Shown here piece after piece: positions 1-10,400 of a stretch of DNA of 64,000 nucleotides. The notes beneath the pieces were generated by a model. The model saw nothing but the letters and a program-made list of their open reading frames with translations. It had not been told where the DNA came from and ran no database searches. The DNA is from Nissolia schottii. Taxonomy: Eukaryota > Streptophyta > Magnoliopsida > Fabales > Fabaceae. The position numbers and the translations under genes are program-made. Location: positions 14,396-78,395 of the forward strand of contig QANU01027813.1 of assembly GCA_003254905.1 (NCBI GenBank), read 5' to 3'. How positions within the stretch are numbered: the first letter of the stretch is position 1; each line of letters begins with the position of its first letter.

Positions 1-3
<3 letters not shown>

Positions 4-46
<43 letters not shown>
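4..46. repeat. (TA)n microsatellite
   Basis: An almost uninterrupted TA dinucleotide run opens the window and passes into further AT-rich sequence up to about 70. It is a simple repeat with no coding content. Confidence 0.95.
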
Positions 47-51
<5 letters not shown>

Positions 52-116
52 GTATATATATATTTGATGTGATGTAACTAAATAAATAATTTATTTAATT
101 AGGTTTAAAAGACTCA

Positions 117-430
117 AGTTATTATAAAAGTAAACTAGGTGTTTTAAAAAGGAAAAAAATTTCCCTTTAGCCTTGGGTTGTTCGGTGAGCCCCAGAATGT
201 CCCGCCGGCCAACCAATGGGCCTCAATTGCCCTAAATTCATGGCTAGCTACGCGAGGAATGTCTTGGCATGGATTTATATGTCTTTCCACACTCTTTAAA
301 GTCATTATTTCAAATTAGAGTCATCTTAAAAAAATTCTAATCTTTTTCTAACACGGGTAACCATTTTGGTGTTGAACGTGGTCTTTAGAGTCCAATGATT
401 GTTTCCTTTTTCATATGAGGTCTTTTTATT
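117..430 (+). repeat. Dispersed repeat, copy 1 of a direct pair
   Basis: This stretch aligns along its whole length with 1322-1640, in the same orientation. Shared blocks include TAAACTAGGTGTTTTAAAAAG near the start, GCGAGGAATGTCTTGG, TTTCCACACTCTTTAAA and CTAATCTTTTTCTAACA. The copies differ at many single bases, so the pair is not young. Spacing is about 1.2 kb and the sequence between is unrelated. Similarity stops near 430, where the SINE begins. The family is not identified; a short non-autonomous LTR-type element or two independent insertions are both possible. Confidence 0.6.
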
Positions 431-615
431 TTTTTGGTTTTCCCGTTCAGTTTTAAGGCTTTGCCTTGACTAATCTGGGTCGACCCGGGTTGCGTACCTA
501 GCTGTGGTGGGTGAGTTTCCCAGCGGAGATAACTGCATGCACAAGGTTTCGAACCCGAGACCTGTCAAGCCGCTTACCACTTGGACCAACCCACGTTGGT
601 TATGAGGTATTTTTA
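414..615 (-). mobile_element. tRNA-derived SINE with target-site duplications
   Basis: Read on the minus strand, the head is tRNA-like. A pol III A-box-like motif (TGGTCCAAGTGGTA) lies at 575-588 and a B-box (GGGTTCGAAACC) at 545-556. The body runs down to an A-rich tail at about 429-445. The insert (429-600) is bounded by a 15-base direct repeat, TATGAGGTCTTTTTA at 414-428 and TATGAGGTATTTTTA at 601-615, with 14 of 15 bases equal, as expected of a LINE-mobilised target duplication. It is about 172 bp and interrupts the repeat copy at 117-430. The SINE family is not named here. Confidence 0.75.
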
Positions 616-1321
616 AATGTCAATTAAAAGTGGATAGAGGAAAATATAACACCGCGTATGATGTTTTATTTCTCATTAAAATGGTTTTGTTTCATGAAAA
701 ATTCTAATCGTAATTAGTAATAATAAAGTCACTTTACTAGCTATCAATAATGTCTCAAAATTTATGGTTCTCATTGATTATCAGATTTACTCCATGTATT
801 TATGATAAGATAAACTATAAGTTAGTTAGTTTAACCATGGGAGTGAGTTTTTCTATGTAAACTAACTTTCCCCCAATTCTCTTGTATATATACTGACCCT
901 CAGTCTAGCTATCAATGAAGATAACGGAATTCATTCATTCAATTCCAATCTGTAATAGGATGACCATAAACAAACCCTGAGTATATACGCCTTGAAAATT
1001 AATTTCTACATGGGTCCCAGCATTATGAACGTAAACCATACTACAATTTATAGGATACACGGATTAATTCATCCTGAAAACCTTTCCACAAGTTAATTTC
1101 TCTTGCAAGTTGTTGGACGCAATAAATATAAGTGGATGTTTTAGAAGTTTGAAGGTAGAACCCGTCCATTACGTCAGATCATGAATGGATGACGGCACAC
1201 ACACGTCGCCACGCATGTGATCCTCCTTCCCACATGACCATTCGGCCAAAACCTGAGGGCCGAAGGCAATTTTATTTGCCTGAATGAAATAAAAGCAAAG
1301 GAAAGCATACATTTTCCCTTT
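616..1321. other. Gene-free stretch
   Basis: I see no gene or structured element here. It is AT-rich, with short reading frames only, and separates the two copies of the direct repeat. Confidence 0.5.
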
Positions 1322-1640
1322 AGTTATTATAAAGGTAAACTAGGTGTTTTAAAAAGGAAAAAAAAATTTCTCTCTAGTCTAGGTTGCCCGGTGAGCCTCG
1401 GAATGCCCCATTGGCTAACCGATCAGCCTCAATTACCCTAAATTCATGTTTGGCTAAGCGAGGAATGTCTTGGAAAGGATATATATGTATTTCCACACTC
1501 TTTAAATTCCTTATTTCAAATTAGAGCCATCTTAGAAATATCCTAATCTTTTTCTAACATGAGAAACCATTTGAGCGTTACGCGTGGTCTTTAGAGCTCG
1601 AGGATCGTTCCATTTTGTCTTCTATGAGGCTTTTTTCTTT
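1322..1640 (+). repeat. Dispersed repeat, copy 2 of a direct pair
   Basis: This is the partner of 117-430 in the same orientation, without the SINE insertion. Similarity ends shortly after the ATGAGG block near 1625. Between this point and about 2190 I see no gene, only pyrimidine-rich non-coding sequence. Confidence 0.6.
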
Positions 1641-2189
1641 TTCGAGGCTATGGTCTTCTTGGCATTCGTGAACTCATCTGATAGTAGAATTGCAATGCTT
1701 AGATTGGTGAAAGGACTTAGTATTACTCGACCCTTTCTCCTCCCCCGCTTACTCGTAAGCTCTATTAAATCATCCTTATTATGTTCTCCTCACCCAAGAG
1801 TGTTTGGAGTAAGACTTCCCTTCGCATCTTTTGACATTCAGCCAATGGAAGAGAATAAAGAGTGAGTTACTAATAGCACAATCATTATCATTCTAATAGA
1901 ATTCATATAATGACAAACAAATCGGTCAAAGTAATACTTACATTTGTCCACATCGACATCGTCTTTCCATTGGGATAAAGAAAATTTGGCGTCCACGGTT
2001 CCATGTACTATCTGCCACCTCTTCTACACATCACTCTCCCTAACATACATTTTTTTCTATTCTTTATTTTTTCTCTCTTCTTCCCCAATTTCCCTTCATT
2101 TTTTCTTCTGAGTTTTTTTTTTCTTTAGAAGACGTTATGAATTTTAGAGTTTTCATTTTCGTTTCCATCATATTTGGTAATTTTGGTTG

Positions 2190-3015
2190 TTCAAAAGTTT
2201 GTGCATGTGAGCACCCAAGTTTTATTTTTCATCTTCATTTTCATTTTCGTTTCTGTCATATTCTCTTTTTTTTGTCCACAAGTTTGTGTTATCTTGTAGA
2301 ATAGTTTGTGCATTCCTATTCGAATGTTTTATTCTTCGTATTCATTTTCTTTTTCATTTTTGTCATTCCTTGTTGGGTACCCTATTTGGTCCTTGAACTT
2401 TACACTTATGCCCTAGTTGGTCTCTCAACTTAAAAAAGTGACAAATTAATCATTGGACTTTGCAAACGTTTGACTAGTTAGTCCTTACCCCATGTCCCAA
2501 GAGGGAATAGTTAGATTGTTAAAAGACTACTTAAGGTAATACTATGAATGTTTAGGGACTACTTAGGGCAACTAGAGATTAACTTGTCAATTTTTTAAGT
2601 TGAGGGACTAACTAGGATAACAATGTAAAATCCACGGACAAAATAAGGTATTAACCCTTATTTGTTTCTCATTGTTCAAAAGTTTGTGCATGTTTGTAGA
2701 AAAGTTTGTGCATTTTTGTTTAAAAGTTTGTGTAGGTGAGTATCAAAGTTTTCTTCTTCATATTTGTTTTTGTTTTCATTTTTGTCATATTTTTTATTCC
2801 TGGTTGTTCAAGTGTTTGTGCATGTGTATAAAAAAGTTTGTTCATGCTTGGTGAAAAGCTTGTGTGTATGAATATCAAAATTTTCTTCTTCGTTCTCATT
2901 TCATTTTCGTCTTATTCTTTATTTTTACTCGTTGAAAAGGTTGTGCACGTCAGTTCAAAAGTTTGTGAGTCTGCTTTAAAATATTTGTGCATGGTAGAGA
3001 GTGAGTTCATGTGCT
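2190..3015 (+). repeat. Field of degenerate GTTTGTG units
   Basis: The motif AAAAGTTTGTG(CAT/TA), often preceded by TGTTCA, recurs many times at irregular spacing (for example near 2193, 2277, 2676, 2700, 2722, 2807, 2833, 2938, 2958). Blocks reading TTCATTTTCGTTTTTGTCAT alternate with them. Short reading frames here only translate the repeat. The field is split by the MITE at 2378-2650. A similar motif field occurs at 25580-25830. Confidence 0.6.
2378..2650. mobile_element. MITE with long terminal inverted repeats
   Basis: The left end (TACCCTATTTGGTCCTTGAA onward) and the reverse complement of the right end (TACCTTATTTTGTCCGTGGA onward) match over about 70 bp, including the shared blocks CCTAGTTGGTC/CCTAGTTAGTC and CTCAACTTAAAAAA. 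The element is 273 bp and has no coding capacity, which is the usual form of a non-autonomous DNA transposon. The target duplication is not clear. It lies inside the GTTTGTG repeat field. Confidence 0.75.
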
Positions 3016-3032
3016 TAGAATGTGAGTGGTGA

Positions 3033-4196
3033 GCAAGAGAGAGTGTAACAGTTACTTTTTACTATTTAATGAGTCACAAATTTAGTTTGATTTGATTTCG
3101 TATTTGAAAATATTGTATGTATGTATATAAAAGTTTATGCACTCAATGTACGTATGGCATAGGATGACAGTACACTGGCCGCATTTCGGGTATACCCTTG
3201 CAGCACACTATATTAATAAAGATACGAAATGACCCCTCCCCCGAATTCTTTCGAATTGTGAGGCACATTAAAATGGAATATATAAGCCCCAAAAATAAAG
3301 AAAACTAAGACATTATAGGGAGGGGTCAAACTTATATTTGATTGGAAAAATCTTATATTTTATACTTAATATGGGATATTGTAAAACTAAAAAAAATCCA
3401 AAATGAAAATGTCAAGGGCGTCACGCGTGTTCCATTCCGTCAATTCAACGCTTGGAAAGATTATACAATTTAAATATCCCAAAATTTCAAACTGATTTGT
3501 GGTTACATTAAACTTCCTATTTCTTGATATCTGAATAGTCCAACGAAGATTTCGTTTCAAACATTTCGTCTGAAAGTGTTTTAACGTAATATATATATAT
3601 ATATTTTATTTTATTTTTTTTTTGCTCATCTTATCTTCAGTTTAATTTGAACGTGACAGGACTGATTTATATAACAACTAATATGGCGAAAGAATTGTTC
3701 TGTCAAGTTCAAGATTATAAAATTCAAGTGATAGAAAATGTTTCGTTCGTGACACGAAAGGTCACATCAAATATGAGTAAATTAATAAATTTAATTCATT
3801 TGCTATAGATTTACTTTGACTTTATGTTAAACGATAAACTAAGAAAGTTGTCAGGCAACTTCCAAAACAAGTTTACCATAATATAATTAATACCCTACTT
3901 AATCTCTGGAATTAGGAGTAGAAATGGGCATAGTCGAGTTAGCCTTTCGCTTAAACAAATCTGACATATTTCTAAATTATTTGGCCTGAGCCTGAGTCTA
4001 TTACTCGTCATAGGCTTTTTTTAAAGGTTCGGCTTGTTTACTAGCCTGTTTATAAACTGCCTTGAAATAAAGAAAAATAAAAGGCTTACATGTTGTTTGA
4101 CATTAATAATATACATATAGTGTATCTAATTAAGTCATTAATAAAAAAAATCTAAGAAACGATATTTTTGTTCAGTCATTTAAGATTAATACAACC
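3033..4196. other. Gene-free AT-rich stretch
   Basis: No gene or repeat with clear limits is visible. A short TA run lies at about 3590-3604. Base composition is strongly AT-rich. Confidence 0.5.
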
Positions 4197-4199
4197 AAA

Positions 4200-4660
4200 C
4201 ACTACAAAAAAAATTGCTCATTACCTACAAATTTTGCTTCGAATTTTGTCTTAAAATTCGGAAGTAATCATGATTCCTGCGAATTTTTCTGTGGATTGGA
4301 ATTCATAGGTAATAAGGTGGTAGGTAACTTGTAGTTGCGAATTTCAAAATTCGCAATTAATTACTTGTGAATTTTTTTGTAGGAAAGTGCAAATTTTCGT
4401 AGATAATTTTCGTGGCTAGTTGGATGTTTTGGAGGAATTTTGCTGCAAATTTTTATACAAATTTTTTCGCATAAAATATTTCGTAGAAAAATTTGTAGAT
4501 AGATTTTGCAGCAAATTCTGCAGGTAAATTTCGCAACAACTTTCATAAGTAGAATTCACAACAAATTTTGCAGGTAAATTTTGTAGCAAATTACATATGT
4601 ATATTTCGGAACAAATTCTACATATACATGTCGTATTAAAATTCATAGCTTTTTTTAATC
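4200..4660 (+). mobile_element. Possible CACTA-type transposon terminus
   Basis: The segment opens with CACTACAAAAAAAATT, which resembles the conserved tip of plant CACTA (En/Spm) elements. It is followed by many short subterminal-like units in both orientations: AATTTCGCAA, GCAAATTCTGCAGGTAAATT, GCGAATTT. I could not find the matching opposite terminus TTTTTTTGTAGTG downstream, so this is either one end of a decayed element or a coincidence of a simple-repeat field. No transposase is visible. Confidence 0.4.
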
Positions 4661-4894
4661 CGTAGAAAATTTTTCAAGTAACACAACAAAAATTTCACAA
4701 ATAATTTTGTAACTATTCAATTCGCTAATATTCAACAATCAACAAACCAATAAAGAAACATGTGAGCTTATGAACATATTGCACCAGACCAATGAACCAT
4801 TAGATTAAAACTTTATTAATTCCTTTAATAAATTAAAAGAGCAATACAAACATGCTTTGTGTGCCTTTTAACTTTCAAATGTCAATAATGAGTC

Positions 4895-5025
4895 ATTAGA
4901 CTCATAACACCCTTTCTTTTATAACTAAAATGTTTGTTTTTCTTCTTTGTGTTGTTCGGTGTGAGACTTGAGTTGTTATTATTGGGCTCACAACACCCTT
5001 TCTTTTATAACTAAAATGTTGGTTT
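4895..5025 (+). repeat. Short tandem duplication
   Basis: Two copies of a block containing CACCCTTTCTTTTATAACTA lie about 86 bases apart (near 4907 and 4993), each preceded by an ACTCATAA or GCTCACAA block. It is non-coding. From here to 6534 I see no gene. Confidence 0.6.
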
Positions 5026-6534
5026 ACCCTCCTTTTCTTGTTTGATGTGGACATGTGTTGTTATGCTAGTTGTGCTACCATTTATGGTGGAAGATTTAGC
5101 AAAAAGAAAGTTCAAACTGACCATAAAATTATGCCATAAAATCTCATATATTAAGTGTCTAAAAGTCTCTTAAGAATATGACTAAATATGAAACTCATTG
5201 GTTGGTAAGCGGTTTGCAATATTATTAATCTATAGTATGTTATGAATAAACATCCTTAAGTAACATTCAAGGGTCCAAAGCACTGTTTTACATGGAACAT
5301 GTTTTGAGGACAGTCCACCACATAAACCAAATAATTTTGTTTAAAAAAGTGTGAAATGAGCCTTTTTAGCAAAGATATGGATTTGAGGACAACAATCACT
5401 ATACTATTTTATTGGAATAATAAAATATTACTTGATACAAAGATTGTAATAAGAAAATTGGAGTAATAAAAGAAATTTAAGCAACTGAAGAAGTAAATTG
5501 GAATGATGAAGAACAACACAAAAAAATATATAAAAAAATAAATGAGAATTTTAATTGAATCTTCTCAGTACTCTTTGTTGCTAGGACTTGTTGAGATTTT
5601 GAGAATTGTTAACAAGTAAATTCCTCCCTATTTCTACCCTAGGCGTCCTTATTCATAGCTTTTAGTGACATCTTGTTTGCTTGTCACGTGTCCTTCTGAG
5701 CGGTTGCACTTTGAGCTCTGATCTCCACTTCTCCTTCCTTGTTTTCTGCTAAATAGGCAGTTACTGTTCTTCTAAAGTTGTGCATGTTCTTTGTAACTAC
5801 TGTACGTTGCTGGTAGTTGTGCCTCTTTGTAGATGATCTCTAATTTAAATTTGAATTCTCTCAACTCATTGTGCCTCAAAGGCTTCTGAAAGGTCGGACA
5901 TCATGTTTAACATTTACATTTTATTGAGGTTTGGATAAGGTCGCCAACGATCTAATATCCGAGTCAATTCATTGCTATTTATTATTTCCACTTAAACCCT
6001 TCATTGTCATCCATTAACTTTCATTAAGGAAAGCCTCTCAAGAAAGATCCCCTTCGTACACTTGCTTGTTTGATTGACTTTATCCTCATTCACTATTCAT
6101 GGTCGACTAAAGCTCTCGACCGTAGGTTTCTCGATAAAGCTTTTCCTTGAACGTGTCAACAACGCTTCCTTTCTACCTTTACACTACCCGTGAATCTTTA
6201 TCCCACCTTCACTCACTCACTCAGCATATGAAATAACTACATTTACTCCATCTCGCCACTATTTAATTTTATTTTTTAATTTTTAGATACATTGTTCACT
6301 CAATGTACCACCTACATGCAAATTTGCATCTAAATACATTAAATCAACAATATATCTAAAAATAAAATACCGTAACTTAATAGTGGACAAAAGGAGTGGC
6401 AGTTGACATTTTAATACTTAAACTGACATAGAGTGCCTACTAAAACCCACTAGTAATGATAGCGCTGCTTCCTTGTGTCATGTCCAAATAATAGTAACAA
6501 CCTCTCGAGCAAGTTTGAGCCTCATGTATGGAAT

Positions 6535-6656
6535 CAACCTTGAATTTGATTGAAATAAACAATAATTATACAAATCACCCTAACCCTAACCCTAACCCAA
6601 ACCCACTAGATCACCTTTGAATTTGATTTTAATAAACAGTAATTGCACAAATCAAA
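6535..6656 (+). repeat. Tandem duplication containing telomere-like CCCTAA repeats
   Basis: A unit with TTGAATTTGATT, then AATAAACA.TAATT and CACAAATCA, occurs at about 6540-6580 and again at about 6616-6656. Between them is CACCCTAACCCTAACCCTAA followed by two degenerate units (about 6577-6604). The unit is the 6-base CCCTAA form, not the CCCTAAA of most plant telomeres. It may be an interstitial telomere-like tract or a chance simple repeat. Confidence 0.6.
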
Positions 6657-6660
6657 GTAT

Positions 6661-7407
6661 TGAAACTGCTAATTCACTAAATTGATTTGCCAATTCATTT
6701 TGGACTGAAAATGAGGCACACGTTGACCCAGAACCTAAAAAGGACGACTTTGACCCAGAATAAAAAAAAAAAAGCTAATGAGGCATACATACGATATTAG
6801 CTAGTTGTCTCTACAAAACCCCTTCAAGCTCCTCTTGAAACCCAATTCACTCAAATGGCATCATTTGCTATCCACAAACGCACAAAAGCTTCACTCTTTC
6901 ACTAATAAAGATGAAACTTTTTCCCCAGATGTTTGAAAATATAATCATGAAATTAGAAAAGTATCATGTTACATCTGGCCCCTTTCACGACATAAATACA
7001 TCAACTTTTAATTAAAATGAATAAAGAATTGTTAACAAAAAAAATATAATCAAGATTCTACACAACTGCTGCTCTAGAAGTGGTGGTTGCCTCAAACCTG
7101 GAATCTAACCCTGATGAGACAAAAAATGAAGATAGAAATAGCATTGCTTCGTTACAGCTCCAGCCAGGTCTGTGCAAATGACATTCTAGTTTGGTAAGTG
7201 TTAATGCCATGCCATTTCCACCATTCATGAAGAAACACATGTAATCATCCCTCTGCAAATGTATGTCAAGAAATCAAATTAAAATATCAATGATCAATAG
7301 CATAACCCCTTCAAGACTAGAAAAGAAAAGCAAGTCTTCAATTATGCTATGCTATACAAGGATATGTTGGTAAGGACAATAGTTTCAATACCAGTTCCAA
7401 CTTGAAT
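6661..7407 (-). other. Formin 3' flank, probable 3' UTR
   Basis: This sequence lies downstream of the formin stop. No independent gene is visible; the short minus-strand frame at 7058-7258 has no recognisable domain. The part nearest 7407 is probably 3' UTR; the poly(A) site is not determined. Confidence 0.4.
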
Positions 7408-10400
7408 CTATGGACTCTCATCATCTGAGCTACTGTCACCCATCCTCCTTTCAGCGATCGCTGGAAAAAGCCGCTGACGATAATCAGAATGTGGTGAACG
7501 AGTTTCAGAAGACGATCCTTGAGATGTTTCTTGCTTTAGGGTTTTTGTTGGCTTCTTCTGTGCATCTCTCACCTCCTTGCAAGCCTTGTCCAACATTATT
7601 AAGAAGTCTCGTACTATTACAAACAAACGCAAGCCTTCATCCTTGCCAGCATTCCCATGAAAGTAATCACCAGTGCTTTTCACCAGAGCCATGACTTTCT
7701 TCTCTTCTTCCAGCAGTTTCACGACATCAGTCTCAGAATTCTGCACAAAACTTTTCACCGTCTTGTGAAACCCTCTATCTTCCTCCACATTCTTAAGGTC
7801 TTTGATTACCAAGTCTTTGGTTTTTATGAGACCACGGCCGAGTTTGGTAGTAGTTCCTGTTAAGCTGTCAGCATCTAGAACTGCTGCTCTTTTGACATTT
7901 TCGAGTTCACTGCTCAAGCGTGAAACCACCTGAAGACCAATTTCCCGGTAGCGATCTTCTGATTCATCAGAGCTATCCTTAAGAAGATCATCAGTTTGGA
8001 TACTAGACAAAGCCTGGCTCTCTTTTGCTGCTCGAGCAGCTTTAATGCCTTCGGAGCGGATAATCTCTTGAACAACAAAGTGTAAGAGTGTAGTTTTGCC
8101 ATCTGTTCCTTTTACATCAGATAATTTCAGAAGAGTATCAAGCTTAAATGCTTGTGCACCGCCACGGAATGTTCCATCATTCATACGGTTTCCAGTTTTG
8201 AGAACAGCTTCAAGAAGCTTGAGGAAAAGCCGGCTGTTTCTTAGTTCCTTACAAGCAACCTGACAAATCAGATGCAAGTGCAAGAAGAATCAGATTTCAA
8301 GATAGGAGAAGGTGATTATAGAAAAGAACCAGATGTGAGGGCAAAAATTCCAAAAACAAAGGAATTAGAGGGTGCCAATTACAGAACATACTTGTCTTCA
8401 TGAAATGGTTTCAAATTAATTCACACACTGCATAGAACCAAATTGATCTTAAATGTTCAACGGCATTTTAAAGAAAGCACTTTTAATTTCTCCATTGGAT
8501 TACTAATTGCAATCAAAATCATAAACTCTCAAAACAAATCAGAAATTGATTTGTACATGTATATTTCTTAATATGAAGGTGCAATATGTATTCGGAACAT
8601 ATTAAACCATGAACCACTTAATGCACCCAATTTAGAATCCTTAACTCGTGTGAGTGTGTCTAAGAGAGATGGAGAGCATATCAGTGTCTATACAAATGAA
8701 ATTTTGTAGTAGAGCAAATGTTTGCACATTAATTACAGCAGCAAATTGGATATTGCATATTAGTTACATGTGCAACTAATGACTAACTATACCCAGCTTC
8801 ATTCAATCGATGATCTCATTTAGCATAAGTTTAACTACAAAAATTTTAAAGCTATGATCATGATGCGACAGGAAGAGCATAAGCAATGCAACTGTAGGGT
8901 TGATATTGTACCTCTAAAGTTGCAAAAGACTCCATAGTAGAATTGAGCTCCTCTTTAAGCGTAGCCATGAAAAGAAGGGCTTCCATCCGCTTAAAAGCAA
9001 ATGGAATGTCAACCAGGGCTTTCAGGAACCGGTCAGCAGGCCCAAGTTGAGATAGCTCACCACTAAAAAGTCTAAGCTTAAGTTCTTCATCTGATGTTGG
9101 TGCCATCTTCAGCATGGTTTCAAGGAACTCTGAGGGAAGCTCGTATCCTAATCAGCAAAAGACAGGTTAAAAGCTTTCATACAAGTGGAACTAGAGAAAA
9201 CTAAACAATTGTGCACTTGAATTTCTGTATATTATTATCCCTGATAGATAAAGTTCATCATGATAGACCCCCAAGCAAGATTCAGAGGAATCAATTCACC
9301 TGTTCAGTAAATATTTATCTCAATAATGTAGCAAGGACTACCACAATCTATCCTCCCTGTACAACATCATAATAGCCCAAAATAAAATGTTTTGGAACAC
9401 ACAATCAATCCTCCCCCTAACAGCGGGCGAAATGGTGCCAATTTCAAATAGTTAAGATGATAGTGGCTGTCTACAATGTTTCAGGGCTTTGTGCGTGCAC
9501 TATTGTTCTATATATACTTTGTGCTCCCCTAGAAGAACCTAATACTACAATCACATATATCAGCAATTTTTGAGGAAAAAATGAAGGACCAAAAAATCAC
9601 CTTCATAAAGTGCATCACAAACTTCTTCCATTGTCACGTTCAATGCTCGCAACAGAATTAGTAAATTTTGTGCTTTCTTTTTGTCAATGATCTGAATATA
9701 CTGAGGTGAAGGGTCTTTGGAGGAAGACTCTTTTGTTCGTTGACCACTGTTTTTATCCACAGCATTATAGCCAAAAAGCGTCTCTATCATCTCCTCATTA
9801 AACCTACCAAATGTTTGTCATTTTAGAATACTTCCAGCTAATGATAAACTACTACCTTTGTGCAACAAACAAACTTAAGGATTTATTGCTTACTGGAATG
9901 ATCCTGACTTGATCTGATTCCAAACCATTGATTGATCTGAGTTGGCTTGAACCTTATCCCAGAAAAAAGGCTTTAGCTTGGCTTTAGGAGCATCAGCTTC
10001 ACCTGAACCACCTTCAACATTCTCAGTGGCTTTTTGTCTGCTAGCTAAAGGTCGAGCCCCAATTGGGGGAGGAGGTCGAGGAGGAGCTATACCACTCTTA
10101 GGTGGTGGTGGTGGTGGACGAGGACCAGGTTTGGCACCAGCTGGAGCTGGGGGTGGTGGCGGATGAGGACTAGGCTTGGTACCAGCTGGTGCTGCAGGCG
10201 GTGGTGGTGGAGGAGGACTAGGTATGGCACTGGCTGGCACAGTGGGTGGTGGAGAAGGAGCATGCTTGGCACCAGCTGATGCTTGGTGTGGTAGGGGTGG
10301 AGGAGGACCAGGAGGTGGAGCACCGCCAACACCAGGCTGTTGAGGTCCAGGAGGAGCAGATGGAGGAACAGCGGCAGCATTACCGGAAGGCCTAAATGAA

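Noticed and set aside
540-600. tRNA gene from the B-box-like GGTTTCGAACCC
   Set aside because: The minus-strand sequence does not fold into a full cloverleaf with a matching acceptor stem, and target duplications flank a longer body, so it is a SINE head.
4361-4646. Minus-strand reading frames with repeated CRICSEIYICN-like peptides
   Set aside because: They translate the GCAGGTAAATTT repeat field; the periodicity comes from DNA repeats, not from a protein.
10087-10380. His/Leu-rich minus-strand frame and Gly-rich plus-strand frame over the FH1 region
   Set aside because: Both are shadow frames of the proline codons of formin exon 3.
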